A stretch of 64,000 nucleotides of DNA from Methyloprofundus sp. (lineage in GTDB: Bacteria > Pseudomonadota > Gammaproteobacteria > Methylococcales > Methylomonadaceae): assembly GCA_016592635.1 (NCBI GenBank), contig AP023240.1:1116001-1180000 (forward strand). Reading direction: 5' to 3'. Below, piece after piece: positions 45,264 through 54,843 of this stretch. How positions within the stretch are numbered: the first letter of the stretch is position 1; each line of letters starts with the position of its first letter. The notes under the pieces were generated by a model. That model did not search any database and was not told where the DNA came from. It saw only the letters and a list, made by a program, of their open reading frames with translations. The translations under genes and the position numbers were made by a program.

Positions 45264-45362
45264 TTACTTTATTGTAAGAGGGCTAACATGGGTAATCGGT
45301 GTTTTTGCTAAGGTTTGCGAAGGCAGCTCACCAAAGCGTTTTTTATAGATTGCGGCAAAGCA
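45264..45362 (-). pseudogene. C-terminal remnant of an AraC-family regulator
   Basis: About 32 codons on the complement read FAAIYKKRFGELPSQTLAKT to a stop at 45264. This matches the end of the second helix-turn-helix of AraC-type activators (usually SHFxxxFKKRFGxxPSQ). The rest of the gene is absent and the MazF-like gene takes its place. It is likely a decayed neighbour. Confidence 0.55.
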
Positions 45363-45370
45363 CCCAATTT

Positions 45371-45700
45371 TCAAAACACAAACAATTCCTGAAGAGCAGC
45401 ACATAATTTAAGCTGAACCTTATCATCAAGAGTCCCCAACTTTTTGACTAAATGATTTTTATCAACTGCTCGCATTTGATCTAAGAGTATTAAACCTTTT
45501 GTACCTGTCAATTCACACTCAACCCGGCAAGGGTATGCAAAGCCTTTGCTTGTCATTGGAGCAACAATAACCGTAGATAATGCCGACATTTCATTAGGTG
45601 AAATAATAACACAAGGTCTGGTTTTATTTATTTTCCTGCCTTTTGTTGGATTCAAATTTACCAGCCATATTTCAAATCGGGCAATCGTAGGACTTACCAT
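45371..45700 (-). CDS. MazF/PemK-type toxin (endoribonuclease)
   Basis: A 109-aa protein with the MazF pattern: FEIWLVNLNPTKGRKINKTR PCVIISPNE, then VIVAPMTSK and LDQMRAVDKNHLVKKLG. Members cleave mRNA at short sites and are held in check by the antitoxin encoded just upstream, which it overlaps by 7 bp. The length is normal and the catalytic Arg and the Thr/Ser of the M-T-S block are present. Confidence 0.88.
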   Translation of the reverse strand: MVSPTIARFEIWLVNLNPTKGRKINKTRPCVIISPNEMSALSTVIVAPMTSKGFAYPCRVECELTGTKGLILLDQMRAVDKNHLVKKLGTLDDKVQLKLCAALQELFVF

Positions 45701-45948
45701 TCTAATTCATCGTCAGAAATTAAATCAGCATCTAGCCATTCACTGTCTATAGCTTCTTCTCCGTGAGTTGCTAATTGCTTGTCAATTGACTCAGCCCAGC
45801 CTTTTCTTGGTTCATTAATCGGTATAATAAAAAGTCCGCCATTCAGCACTTCAAATTTAAGTTCTTTCCCCTCTAGCTGAGCCTGTTCAATCAGTGGTTT
45901 AGGAATTCTGATTCCTTGAGAATTACCAATTCTAACTAAATGAGCCAT
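45694..45948 (-). CDS. MazE-like (AbrB/SpoVT fold) antitoxin
   Basis: An 84-aa protein starting MAHLVRIGNSQGIRIPKPLI, the swapped-hairpin AbrB DNA-binding fold of MazE. An acidic C-terminus (DSEWLDADLISDDELEW) is suited to bind the toxin. It precedes the toxin gene and overlaps it. It should repress its own promoter at the palindrome 45961-46003. Confidence 0.88.
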   Translation of the reverse strand: MAHLVRIGNSQGIRIPKPLIEQAQLEGKELKFEVLNGGLFIIPINEPRKGWAESIDKQLATHGEEAIDSEWLDADLISDDELEW

Positions 45949-45960
45949 AAATATACCCTC

Positions 45961-46003
45961 TGCAAATAAAAAGTAACTATAATGTAATTACTTTTTGTTT
46001 GCA
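45961..46003 (-). promoter_or_regulatory. Operator palindrome of the mazEF-like pair
   Basis: TGCAAATAAAAAGTAA (45961-45976) and TTACTTTTTGTTTGCA (45988-46003) are a 16-bp inverted repeat with one mismatch, just upstream of the antitoxin ATG. It contains the likely promoter, so binding by the antitoxin or toxin complex would autoregulate the pair. Confidence 0.55.
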
Positions 46004-46355
46004 AGGAAGGTTTTTTTCGGTAAGTCTATTTGCTACGTGGCTAGTAGTGCACAAAGCCGTGAGCTGTAAGATAGCTTCACTTCAAGGGGAGATTGATGGG
46101 TTTAATATTGTTCGTGCTATTTTGTCAGAGGTTGTTGATATTGAAAGAGTAGTGATGCGTGATACTAAAAGCTATTGCGGTATTCTGTTGGATGATAATA
46201 ATCGCAAGCCTATTTGTCGGTTGCACTTTAATGCGAAACAGAACTATATAGGATTAATTTCTGGTAAGTCAGAAGAAAGAATTCCAATTTCAGGTATAAG
46301 TGATATTTTTAAGCATTCTGAGCACCTAAAGAAGATGATTGTTGATTACTTATAA
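45999..46355 (+). pseudogene. C-terminal remnant of a restriction-endonuclease-like protein
   Basis: The last 90 codons (GEIDGFNIVRAILSEVVDIE, VVMRDTKSYCGILLDDNNRK, PICRLHFNAKQNYIGL) match the C-terminal end of a common HsdR_N-type restriction endonuclease protein. The first 28 codons show no similarity and come from the mazEF upstream region. The N-terminal nuclease part is missing, so this is a fragment left after a deletion. Confidence 0.6.
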
Positions 46356-46603
46356 CAACAATCTGTTTGTATTATATTTTTCACCTTTTTATGCCTTTAA
46401 TAGTGAGTAGGATAAAACCATAAGATTGCTTTAATATTTAATGGCGATTTCTTATTATTAATAGGTAATGGGGCAAGTCTTTAGATTGCCGTTGTATGAA
46501 TGCAGGCTTATTCTATAAGGCCATGTCTCGATTTATAATATTGCTTAAAATCAATGGCATGCTATAGAATATAGCTGTTAGCCATTAATCATAGAGGACT
46601 AAA

Positions 46604-47392
46604 ATGACCAAACGAAATGCCATAAGTTTACTGGTAGCAGCTGGATTGACTGCTAGTTGCAGTACCGTTGCTGATAAGACAGTAGAGAGTGAACCGAAAA
46701 GAGTGCTGAATGCACAAGAGATGGAAGAAAGAGCGACTGCTATTCAGGCAATGCAGGAGATGTCGGCACATTTACGTTCATTGCAGAAATTTTCAGTGCA
46801 TGCCGATGTTAGCTTTGATGAAGTCTTAGATAATGGGCAAAAAGTACTCCTCAATAAAGCAGTCGAAATCAAGGTAGAAAGACCTTCTAAATTGTGGGCG
46901 AAAGTAGCAACGGAATATAGCCAGCGTGAGTTTTACTTTGATGGTAATAACTTTACTATCTATACGCCAGATTTGGGTTATTTTGCATCATTTTCTGCAC
47001 CTGCAACGTTAGGGGATGTTGTCAAAAAAGCTAAAAATGATTATGACATAGAGGTGCCTATTGCAGATTTATTTCTTTGGGGAACTAAGGAAGATGCTTC
47101 AGGTGATGTAGAGGAAGCAATTATTGTCGGGATAGATAGAGTAAATGGTGTGAGTTGTAATCATTTTGCATTTCGTGAAAAAGAGATAGACTGGCAAATT
47201 TGTATTCAACGCGATGGTGTTCCTTTACCACTTAAATTAGTGATTACCGAAAAAGGTGATGTTACTCAGCCGCAGCACATTTCAGTATTAACTTGGAATA
47301 CGGCACCTGATTTAAGCGACCAAAATTACACTTTTACAGCTAAAAAAGGCGATCAAAAAATTGCCTTTCGTAAAGTAAAAACGGATAAGTAA
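46604..47392 (+). CDS. DUF2092 family lipoprotein
   Basis: A 262-aa protein. The lipobox LTAS-C at residue 20 predicts a lipid-anchored periplasmic protein. The rest is the DUF2092 domain (LRSLQKFSVHADVSFDEVLD, VERPSKLWAK, YFDGNNFTIYTP, GVSCNHFAFREKEIDWQICI), related in fold to LolA/LolB. It is followed after 9 bp by a small secreted protein often seen beside this family. The function is unknown; envelope lipoprotein handling is a guess from the fold. Confidence 0.8.
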   Translation: MTKRNAISLLVAAGLTASCSTVADKTVESEPKRVLNAQEMEERATAIQAMQEMSAHLRSLQKFSVHADVSFDEVLDNGQKVLLNKAVEIKVERPSKLWAKVATEYSQREFYFDGNNFTIYTPDLGYFASFSAPATLGDVVKKAKNDYDIEVPIADLFLWGTKEDASGDVEEAIIVGIDRVNGVSCNHFAFREKEIDWQICIQRDGVPLPLKLVITEKGDVTQPQHISVLTWNTAPDLSDQNYTFTAKKGDQKIAFRKVKTDK

Positions 47393-47401
47393 GAGGAATA
47401 C

Positions 47402-47821
47402 ATGATGACTAAACTAAAAAAACCATTGCAGCTATTTGTACCTATCTTATCCGTGGCAATGTTGTTGCTACTCGTTCCACAGCAAGCGGATGCTCGAAGA
47501 AATTCACGAACGACTGTGAATCACAATAAAAATGTGAACCGCAATAGAAATGTAAATCGCAATACTAATGTTAACGTAAATGTGAATAGTCGGCACGGCT
47601 GTTGTTACAACAGTCATCACCATCCCATTGCGACAGGGTTGGCTGTGGGGGCTGCAGTGGCTGTTACTGCCGCTGTCATTGGTTCGATTGTGAATACATT
47701 ACCCTCAGGTTGTACCACTATTATTCGAGGTGGCATAGCTTATCAACAATGTGGCTCGGTATGGTATCAACCACAATATGCTGGTAATAATGTCACTTAT
47801 GTTGTGATTCAACAGCCTTAA
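47402..47821 (+). CDS. Secreted Asn-rich small protein
   Basis: A 139-aa protein. A signal peptide ends near QQADA. Then comes an Asn/Val/Arg repeat tract ([19 protein letters not shown]), a CC-Y-x-x-HHH motif, a hydrophobic glycine/alanine segment of about 25 residues, and a C-terminal [20 protein letters not shown] segment with two cysteines. It is downstream of DUF2092 and likely co-transcribed. It is an envelope protein of unknown role. Confidence 0.65.
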   Translation: MMTKLKKPLQLFVPILSVAMLLLLVPQQADARRNSRTTVNHNKNVNRNRNVNRNTNVNVNVNSRHGCCYNSHHHPIATGLAVGAAVAVTAAVIGSIVNTLPSGCTTIIRGGIAYQQCGSVWYQPQYAGNNVTYVVIQQP

Positions 47822-47840
47822 GAATAGAAAGGATATAAAT

Positions 47841-48527
47841 ATGAAGAAGTATGTTGCAGAGTCGTTTGGTACATTTTGGTTGGTTCTAGGTGGGTGTGGT
47901 AGCGCGGTATTAGCCGCTGCATTTCCTGATGTAGGAATAGGTTTGCTGGGTGTGTCTTTAGCATTTGGCTTGACAGTTTTGACAATGGCTTTTGCAATAG
48001 GGCATATTTCGGGATGTCATTTAAACCCTGCGGTTTCGATTGGCTTATGGGCAGGCGGACGTTTTCCAGCAAACCAGTTACTCCCTTATATTGTAGCTCA
48101 GGTTATTGGGGCTATCGTAGCAGGGGGAGTACTTTATCTGATTGCTTCGGGGAAGCCAGGTTTTGAACTGGGTGGTTTTGCATCCAATGGCTATGGGGAG
48201 CATTCTCCTGGTGGCTATTCAATGTTTGCTGCTTTATTAACGGAAGTGGTTATGACCATGATGTTTTTGTTTGTCATTATGGGTGCAACAGATGAGCGTG
48301 CACCACAAGGCTTGGCTCCGATTGCGATCGGTTTCTGTTTGACGTTAATTCATTTGGTGAGTATTCCTGTCACTAATACTTCTGTTAACCCTGCACGTAG
48401 TACTGGTGTTGCTGTTTATGTAGGCGACTGGGCAGTGGGCGAGTTGTGGTTATTTTGGGTGGCACCAATTATAGGGGCTGTTTTGGGGGCAATTATTTAT
48501 CGATATATAGGCAGAGTAGAAGAGTAG
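47841..48527 (+). CDS. aqpZ: Aquaporin Z
   Basis: A 228-aa protein with six membrane helices and the two half-helix motifs NPAVSIG and NPARSTG. The residues around these (Phe, His, Thr, Arg of the selectivity filter) fit the water-selective AqpZ group. The N-terminus [20 protein letters not shown] is typical. It sits 20 bp after the Asn-rich protein gene with a GAAAGGATA ribosome site. It mediates water flow across the inner membrane. Confidence 0.95.
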   Translation: MKKYVAESFGTFWLVLGGCGSAVLAAAFPDVGIGLLGVSLAFGLTVLTMAFAIGHISGCHLNPAVSIGLWAGGRFPANQLLPYIVAQVIGAIVAGGVLYLIASGKPGFELGGFASNGYGEHSPGGYSMFAALLTEVVMTMMFLFVIMGATDERAPQGLAPIAIGFCLTLIHLVSIPVTNTSVNPARSTGVAVYVGDWAVGELWLFWVAPIIGAVLGAIIYRYIGRVEE

Positions 48528-48725
48528 AAGAGTAGTTTATATTGCTGTTAATGTCGCATCGTATAATTTTACTTGATTACGTGCAGCTCTCCGTCGTAGG
48601 TAAATAAAACATGGAATATCAGCATGTAGGAATGAACGAAGTATAACTGGGGGTTATGGGTAATCAGGTGATTTTATGTTGTTTGTTTAGCTGCTTGAGG
48701 TAGAACCCTAACAAAGGATTAATCA

Positions 48726-49562
48726 ATGACTACAGTATTATTAATATGTCTTAAATTATCAGTCGTGGCTTTATTGCTAGCGATTGGTATGTTATCAACA
48801 AAGAAAGAAGTTACCTATCTTTGGCAGCGCCCGAAATTGTTATTTCGTTCTTTACTCGCTATGTACGTTTTAGTGCCTTTGGCTGCAATTGTCTTCGTTT
48901 CTTTCTTGCCCTTGGCGGGTGGGTTGAAACTGGCTATTTTTGTATTGGCTATTTCAGCAGGTGCGCCACTGCTTCCCAAAAAATTAATGGGCTTAGGTTC
49001 GGATGAATATGTACTAAGCCTAGTGGTAACGGCCTCGGTACTGGCTATTTTTACAGTACCCGCTTGGTCAGCAGTATTAGGCCCTCTCTTTGGCAGAGAA
49101 TCACACTTGGCACCGATAGAGGTGGTCATGGTCATTACAAAATCATTTTTATTGCCTTTGCTTATTGGTATGTTTATACGCAAGGTTTTACCCAATCATG
49201 CCGAGTCTTTTGCAGATAAAATATTAACGGTCGCCGGATTGGTACTAACTGTTTCAGCGGTAGTGCTATTGGCGACACATTGGCAATTGCTGGTTAAAGC
49301 GGGTTGGCCTGCGTTATTGGCTTTAGCAAGTTTAACTCTGATTTCTTTGCTTATTGGGCACCTAATGGGAGGGCAAGAGCCGGGTGAACGCACTGCATTG
49401 GCAGTTTCTTGTGCAACGCGGCATTTAGGCTTGGCTATCTTGGTGGCTGCGGCAGTTCCAGGCCCTAAAACGGCAGTCTTTATTGCAGCCTATATGGTGG
49501 CATCTGCTATTGTGGTCATCCCTTATTTGAAATGGCAAAGCAAAGTGAATGCGGTGTTATAA
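48726..49562 (+). CDS. Sodium/bile-acid-symporter-like (BASS) transporter
   Basis: A 278-aa protein with about nine membrane segments. SAGAPLLPKKLMGLGSDEYV and the late SCATRHLGLAIL region match the BASS/Na-dependent transporter family, where crossed helices bind sodium and an organic anion. The substrate cannot be predicted. It is a single gene with gaps on both sides. Confidence 0.82.
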   Translation: MTTVLLICLKLSVVALLLAIGMLSTKKEVTYLWQRPKLLFRSLLAMYVLVPLAAIVFVSFLPLAGGLKLAIFVLAISAGAPLLPKKLMGLGSDEYVLSLVVTASVLAIFTVPAWSAVLGPLFGRESHLAPIEVVMVITKSFLLPLLIGMFIRKVLPNHAESFADKILTVAGLVLTVSAVVLLATHWQLLVKAGWPALLALASLTLISLLIGHLMGGQEPGERTALAVSCATRHLGLAILVAAAVPGPKTAVFIAAYMVASAIVVIPYLKWQSKVNAVL

Positions 49563-49597
49563 TTTTTTTGATTTTTTAAACACGTTAGAGAAATAAT

Positions 49598-49827
49598 ATG
49601 CAATTTAAAAGTCTTATAGCAGTAACTCTAATTTTAGTTTCAGCTAGTACAGCGAGTATTGCAGGTGTACGAGATCCTGACTGTGTGCGGGTGATGCAGC
49701 TAAGAGTGCTGCAATGAAAGCGACAGTGGGCGTTGGAGGCAGGTGTACGCCAGCGGAAGCAGCCAAAGATATGACTAAAGAAGCGGTTGGCCTTGAAGAT
49801 AAAAATCCGCTAAATAAATTGTTATAG
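49598..49827 (+). pseudogene. Small secreted protein with a frameshift
   Basis: ATG 49598 gives a signal peptide (MQFKSLIAVTLILVSASTAS) and VRDPDC. A GTGT repeat at about 49681-49688 then shifts the frame. The other frame continues GDAAKSAAMKATVGVGGRC and EAVGLEDKNPLNKLL to a stop at 49827. With one GT removed it would be a 76-residue exported protein. A sequencing error cannot be excluded. Confidence 0.5.
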
Positions 49828-49911
49828 TTTTTATATTGCTGCTTGTTATTCCATGCAGGTTCCATAGTTTGACATGATTTACCCGTTCTTTTACTTTTAG
49901 GAGTTTTTATA

Positions 49912-51345
49912 GTGTTTTCTTTTGTTAAACCTCTCATTTTGATGCTATCAATATTATTAGCAATCAATGCAGCACCTATTCTCGCTAAAGAAGCGGCTGA
50001 GAGGCAAGTCCCATTGAGTAGTACAAATCCACAAATTGAACTTGATGTGCTTGACATCGTCATGGCTCCTTTAACTGTGGAAGAGTTAAAAACTGAAGCA
50101 GATGGTTGGCTTAAGTTGATCAAGGCATCAGCACATAAAGTAGCCAAGGCTAAGTTGCGTATTAAATATTTAAGCCAAAAGCAGAAAAGTGCTGAGCAAG
50201 CACAAGTAGATAGTCGTGCAGAAAAAGCTGATAAAGGCAAAGACTCTGCGATGGACGAGTTGACTGATTTGCGGGCCATCCGTACCGCTGAAATTGATCG
50301 ACTCAATGTTGTTTTGGCGCGGATTAACCAAAAGACAGGTTTAGATGCAAATGGTAAGGAATCTGAGGCAGTACTGGCTTATCGCCGTTATAGTGATGCT
50401 GTTGGCGGCATTAAATTAGATACTACTGATGCAGAGAGCTCATTTGCTAGCATCAAAGGCTGGCTGGCCTCTAAAGAGGGGGGTAAACGCTGGGGAGTTA
50501 ATTTAGGTAGTTTCTTATTTATTATGTTGATCTCTTGGATGCTGGCGCGTATTTTTAGTGGCATGACTCGCAGAGCATTGACATTGGCTAGCAAGCAATC
50601 AAAGCTGCTGACTGACTTCTTGGTCAGCATGACTTCACGCGTAGTGATGATCATTGGTATTATCTTCGGTTTATCAGTATTGGAAGTTGATATAGGACCA
50701 TTACTGGCTGTTATAGGGGCGGCAGGTTTCGTGGTTGCCTTTGCCTTGCAGAGTACTCTGAGCAATTTTGCCAGTGGTATTATGATTATGATTTATCGCC
50801 CATTTGATGTGAGCGATGCGGTAGAAGTTGCAGGCATTAATGGTAAGGTTAGCTCTCTTAATTTAGTGTCTACTACGATCACAACCTTTGACAATAAACG
50901 TATGATTGTGCCCAATAATGAAATTTGGGGTAACACTATTACCAATGCTTCAGCGAGTAATGAGCGTCGTGTTGATATGGTATTTGGTATCGGTTATGGC
51001 GATGATATTGATCTTGCTATGCAGGTATTGGAAGACATCGTCGCCACACACCCTCTCATCCTTACGGATCCGGCAGCTGTGATTCAATTACATGAATTGG
51101 CTGATTCTTCGGTTAACTTTATTTGTCGCCCGTGGGTAAAAACAGCTGATTATTGGACTGTATATTGGGATGTTACGCGTAATGTTAAGGTGCGTTTTGA
51201 TGCGGAAGGCTTATCGATACCTTATCCTCAACAAGATTTACATATTTATCAAGAGCAGCAAAGTATTGTTGCCCCTGTGGAAAATTCAGAACAGAATCAC
51301 CACCATCATAAAACAGACCAAATGGGCTTAGAGCAGGTTGGGTAA
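49912..51345 (+). CDS. MscS-family mechanosensitive channel with extended N-terminus
   Basis: A 477-aa protein. A signal peptide or first helix is followed by about 150 residues of charged, coiled-coil periplasmic sequence, then three membrane segments (from residue 195) and the MscS pore helix GAAGFVVAFALQSTLSNFAS. The beta domain (FDVSDAVEVAGINGKV, RMIVPNNEIWGNTITN) and the C-terminal domain follow. A histidine tract (HHHH) lies near the end. It probably releases osmolytes under membrane tension. The start is GTG after TAGGAG. Confidence 0.9.
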   Translation: MFSFVKPLILMLSILLAINAAPILAKEAAERQVPLSSTNPQIELDVLDIVMAPLTVEELKTEADGWLKLIKASAHKVAKAKLRIKYLSQKQKSAEQAQVDSRAEKADKGKDSAMDELTDLRAIRTAEIDRLNVVLARINQKTGLDANGKESEAVLAYRRYSDAVGGIKLDTTDAESSFASIKGWLASKEGGKRWGVNLGSFLFIMLISWMLARIFSGMTRRALTLASKQSKLLTDFLVSMTSRVVMIIGIIFGLSVLEVDIGPLLAVIGAAGFVVAFALQSTLSNFASGIMIMIYRPFDVSDAVEVAGINGKVSSLNLVSTTITTFDNKRMIVPNNEIWGNTITNASASNERRVDMVFGIGYGDDIDLAMQVLEDIVATHPLILTDPAAVIQLHELADSSVNFICRPWVKTADYWTVYWDVTRNVKVRFDAEGLSIPYPQQDLHIYQEQQSIVAPVENSEQNHHHHKTDQMGLEQVG

Positions 51346-51996
51346 ATTTTGATATTTTAATCTAAATAATTTAACAGGATTTTAATTATGTCGCACTCTA
51401 ACTCTTTGAAAGCGGTTATCTATGCTTTTTCCGCTAATTTAGGTATTGCCCTAGCAAAAACAGGCGCAGCACTTTGGACGGGCTCGGGTTCATTGTTGGC
51501 TGAAGCCATTCACTCTTATGCCGATAGTGGTAACCAAATTTTATTACTGATTGGTATGCAGCGTGCCGACAAGCTCCCGACTGCAAAACACCCAATGGGT
51601 TATGCACGTGAACCGTATATATGGTCGCTGATGGTCGCATTTACCTTATTCTCTGTGGGCGGTGTGTTTTCCGTTCATGAAGGTTGGCAACGCCTAGCTG
51701 TACCACAGCCTGTTGAAAATGGTAGTATTGCTGTGCTGGTTTTATTGATTGCAGTGGCTTTGGAATGGCTTTCCTTAAAAGGTACGCTGGCAGCTTTGCA
51801 GGCAGAAAAAGGCGAACGTTCTAGGCTGTCGAAATATAGCATAAAAATTTTAAATGGTCATAAAATTCAATACCTTGAAACACACATCCCGATTAAAAAG
51901 CGATATGTCGCTTCGGTTCAGCTCTTTAATTTGCCTCATTTATTGAATCATCAATCACTTACAGCTATTTTGAAGCATTAACTTTACCATAATTTT

Positions 51997-53200
51997 CACT
52001 ACCGTACACTTTTTAAAGCAGGTATTGCGAAGAGTAGAAAAAATGGTAATGTGGACGATTTACATTGAAAATACCCTACATTGTCAGATTCTTACAAGAT
52101 TTATCGCACCATTCATAGCGGCCTTCAAAAATTCTGGGATTTTGATCCCAGCAAACGTCAAAATAACGGCTTAAATATCCTGACAGGGTTTATCTGCGGT
52201 ATTATACAAAGTAAATCTGTTAAGTTAGCTAATGTGGCAGGAGAGATTCCAGGATCAGGTAAAGAAGAAAGCCAAATCATGCAATTGCGCCGTTGGCTGA
52301 AAAATGAAAAAGTGGGTGTCGATTTATTTTATTTACCCTTTATAGAGGTTCTTCTTCGGTGTTTAGCCAAACAAACGCTAGTACTTGCTATTGATGGCAG
52401 CACGACAGCGCAAGGCTGTATTACCTTGATGGTCAGTATGATTTATAAAGGTAGAGCTCTGCCATTGCTGTGGGTAACCCGTAAAGGTAAAAAGGGGCAT
52501 TTTCCTCAAGATATGCATATCGAATTGATTAAATCCGTTCAGGCGATAATCCCGGAAGGTACGTCGGTCATTTGTTTGGGTGACGGGGAATTTGATGGAG
52601 CAGACTGGCTGGAAACCATTAGTAGTTATGGCTGGAAGTATGCCTGCCGAACGGCAAATAATGCGATATTGTATGAGAATGGAGATGAATTTACATTTAA
52701 AGATATTTGTCCCGAACAAGGAAGCATGACTGAAATATCGGCGGTTGAATTCACTCGTAAACGTAGCATTGTAGTAAGGGCGGTTGTTTATTGGGGGAGA
52801 AAATATAATGACCCTATTTATCTAGTGACTAATTTCCCCACAGGGGGTGAAGCATTTAACTGGTATCGCAAACGTTTCCGTATAGAAACGCTGTTTTCAG
52901 ACCTTAAAGGTCGAGGGTTTAACTTGCAGAAAAGTGGATTAAGGGCTCCTGAGCGAGTTTCTCGACTTATTATGGCAGCGGCTTTAGCTTATATATGGAT
53001 GGTTTATTTAGGGGAGCTTGCTCTGACTAAGAGCTGGGATAAAATTATTCATCGCAAAGATCGTTGTGATTTGAGTTTGTTTACTCTTGGAGTGCGGTTA
53101 TTAAAGCGCCTGCTGAGAGAAGGAAAAATACTCCCTCAATTCTGCCTCACATTATCGGGCAAGGCATTGCTGTGAGGAGGTGAAAAAGTGTACGGTAGTG
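51997..53200 (+). mobile_element. Inner IS4-family element (1204 bp)
   Basis: CACTACCGTACACTTTTT (51997-52014) and its exact complement AAAAAGTGTACGGTAGTG (53183-53200) are 18-bp terminal inverted repeats. The flanks (TAATTTT and AATTGAT) show no clear duplication, so the insertion may have come with loss of neighbouring outer-IS sequence. Confidence 0.85.
52081..53175 (+). CDS. IS4-family transposase of the inner element
   Basis: A 364-aa intact DDE transposase: LAIDGSTTAQGC (first Asp), CLGDGEFDGADW (second Asp), and NWYRKRFRIETLFSDLKGRG, the Y-R-E-K signature of IS4 with the catalytic Glu. The start codon is TTG at 52081 (MSDSYKIYRTI); no better start is seen upstream within the element. 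Confidence 0.88.
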   Translation: MSDSYKIYRTIHSGLQKFWDFDPSKRQNNGLNILTGFICGIIQSKSVKLANVAGEIPGSGKEESQIMQLRRWLKNEKVGVDLFYLPFIEVLLRCLAKQTLVLAIDGSTTAQGCITLMVSMIYKGRALPLLWVTRKGKKGHFPQDMHIELIKSVQAIIPEGTSVICLGDGEFDGADWLETISSYGWKYACRTANNAILYENGDEFTFKDICPEQGSMTEISAVEFTRKRSIVVRAVVYWGRKYNDPIYLVTNFPTGGEAFNWYRKRFRIETLFSDLKGRGFNLQKSGLRAPERVSRLIMAAALAYIWMVYLGELALTKSWDKIIHRKDRCDLSLFTLGVRLLKRLLREGKILPQFCLTLSGKALL

Positions 53201-53225
53201 AATTGATATAGGGACTAAAAAAGCC

Positions 53226-54236
53226 TTGGTTGTTCTACGAGTTGAAGTGGATACCTTGTCAAAACGGGGAGCTGCCGTTCGGCTGGAAGACTGTGAATGC
53301 ATTGGTCTCACAATCTCCGAAAAAGTCACTGGCGATACTCTTTACCTTGAATTTGAAGAAATTTTTAATCGTGCAGGTAAACCGTTGGCCATCATAAAAG
53401 ATAGAGATGCCACCCTTAATAAAGGTGTTCGGCTATGGTCAAATCAACAAGAAGTCCCGGTACCTACGATTGATGATATAGGTCATACGATAGCCACTGC
53501 GCTTAAAGCACAATTTGAGAAACTGGATATTTATAAACGATTCACTGCATTAATCAGTCATGGAGCAAAATGTATGCGGCAAACTGAACTCGCCTTTCTC
53601 ATGCCTCCAAAATTACGCAGCAAAGGACGCTTTCAAAGTATTGGTAAGCTGGGGGAATGGGCTGAAAAGATGTTACATGTTTTTGCTGTCGAAGGTCAAG
53701 CTGAAGAAGGGAGTCAACTAGCTAAGCTACGCAAAGCATTCCCGCACTTCAGTCAATCAAAAGACTTTATTATGCGGTTTGCATCCACGACAAAAATCAT
53801 TTCTCAAGTGATGGAAATTCTTAAGAATAACGGACTTGATAAAACCACTTATAAACGATGTTTTGAACTTTCAAGAAAACTCCCGAGAAACTCAAAAGTA
53901 AAAAAGTGTTTACAAACTTGGTTAAAGAACCACTTTGCGCTTCAGAAGAAACTGACGCCTCACCCTTTACTGGTCAGTAGTGATATTATCGAATCGCTTT
54001 TTGGAAACTTTAAGCATATTATTGAGAGAAGTCCACAGGCAGACATGAACCGTACAGTGCTGCTTATCCCTGCATTGTGCGGGAAGTTGACGGGTAGTGC
54101 CGTAACACAGGCATTAAGACAGACATCTCAGGCTGATATTAAAGCATGGGAGAAAAAACATATTTCTTATACAGTGCGAAAAAAACGGCATGCATTTTTC
54201 AATAAAAATGCTAGCCAAAATACGGGGAATACTTAG
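53226..54236 (+). pseudogene. Truncated transposase of the outer IS
   Basis: An open frame of 336 codons begins just after the inner IS without a natural start (VEVDTLSKRGAAVRLEDCEC). It runs to the outer terminus, with SSDIIESLFGNFKHIIERSP holding the probable last catalytic Glu. The N-terminal third is missing. I do not recognise its IS family with confidence. Confidence 0.65.
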
Positions 54237-54843
54237 GCAGCCTAAAAGGTACTTTTCGACAGCCTACGAACGTTCTCTATGGCAATGGTTTCGTGAAACT
54301 CGTTCTAGCGAATTGATGGTGGTCACAGGCGAAGATATTGCTGCGTTAGCAGGTTTGGTAATTGCGTTGATCATGTTGCTGTTAACCATGATTACTGGTA
54401 ATACGGCTTTTGATGCTGCTGGCTCTATTATCATTGGCCTTTTATTGATTGTGGTAGCTGCTGTTATTGGTAGGGAAGTACATTCGTTATTAATTGGTGA
54501 AAGCCATGATGAGATTCGTGAGCAAGTGCGAACCTTGGTGGAGGCAAACCCTAATGTGCCACAAGTGCTCAATATCTGGGCAATTAATCATGGTGATCAA
54601 GTGATAGTGGCTTTAAAAGCAGAGCTAAACCCTGAAATGACGGTGCTTGCTGCGAGCAACTGTATTAATGTGATGGAAAAGCAGATTCATAAAGATTGCC
54701 CCTGCGTACACTGGGTGTTTTTTGAGATTGATACGGCAGATTAGCTTGTATGGTAGCTATTGCCATAAATAAAGTACTGCCAATTTAATGTGAGTTGTAG
54801 CATATGTGTTATAGGTAATAACGATTTGTATGCCCGTTTATGC

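Larger units (their letters stand above)
51822..54266. mobile_element. Outer IS element with a second IS nested inside
   Basis: TAGGCTGTCGAAA (51822-51834) and TTTCGACAGCCTA (54254-54266) are perfect 13-bp inverted repeats. CGAACGTTC flanks both sides (51813-51821 and 54267-54275), a 9-bp duplication. Its transposase frame (from 53226) lacks the N-terminal part, which was replaced by the inner IS at 51997-53200. Confidence 0.88.
51388..54744 (+). pseudogene. Cation diffusion facilitator transporter, split by nested IS elements
   Basis: Parts 51388-51821 and 54276-54744 join in frame to 300 aa, the usual CDF length, when the IS and one repeat are removed (GERS-LWQWFRETRSSELMVV). The first part has GSGSLLAEAIHSYADSGNQ with the metal-binding residues of helix 2; the second has helices 5-6 (GEDIAALAGL, FDAAGSIIIG) and the cytoplasmic domain HDEIREQVRTL. 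Members export divalent metals against protons. Interrupted after about codon 145, it is not functional. Confidence 0.88.

Noticed and set aside
45261..45370. Short coding gene after sbcB on the plus strand
   Set aside because: Only the complement shows a recognisable AraC C-terminal pattern; the plus strand has stops.
54190..54744. A 184-codon frame starting in the IS end and running through the CDF gene
   Set aside because: Its first 28 codons come from the outer IS; the native gene begins at 51388 and is merely rejoined by chance.
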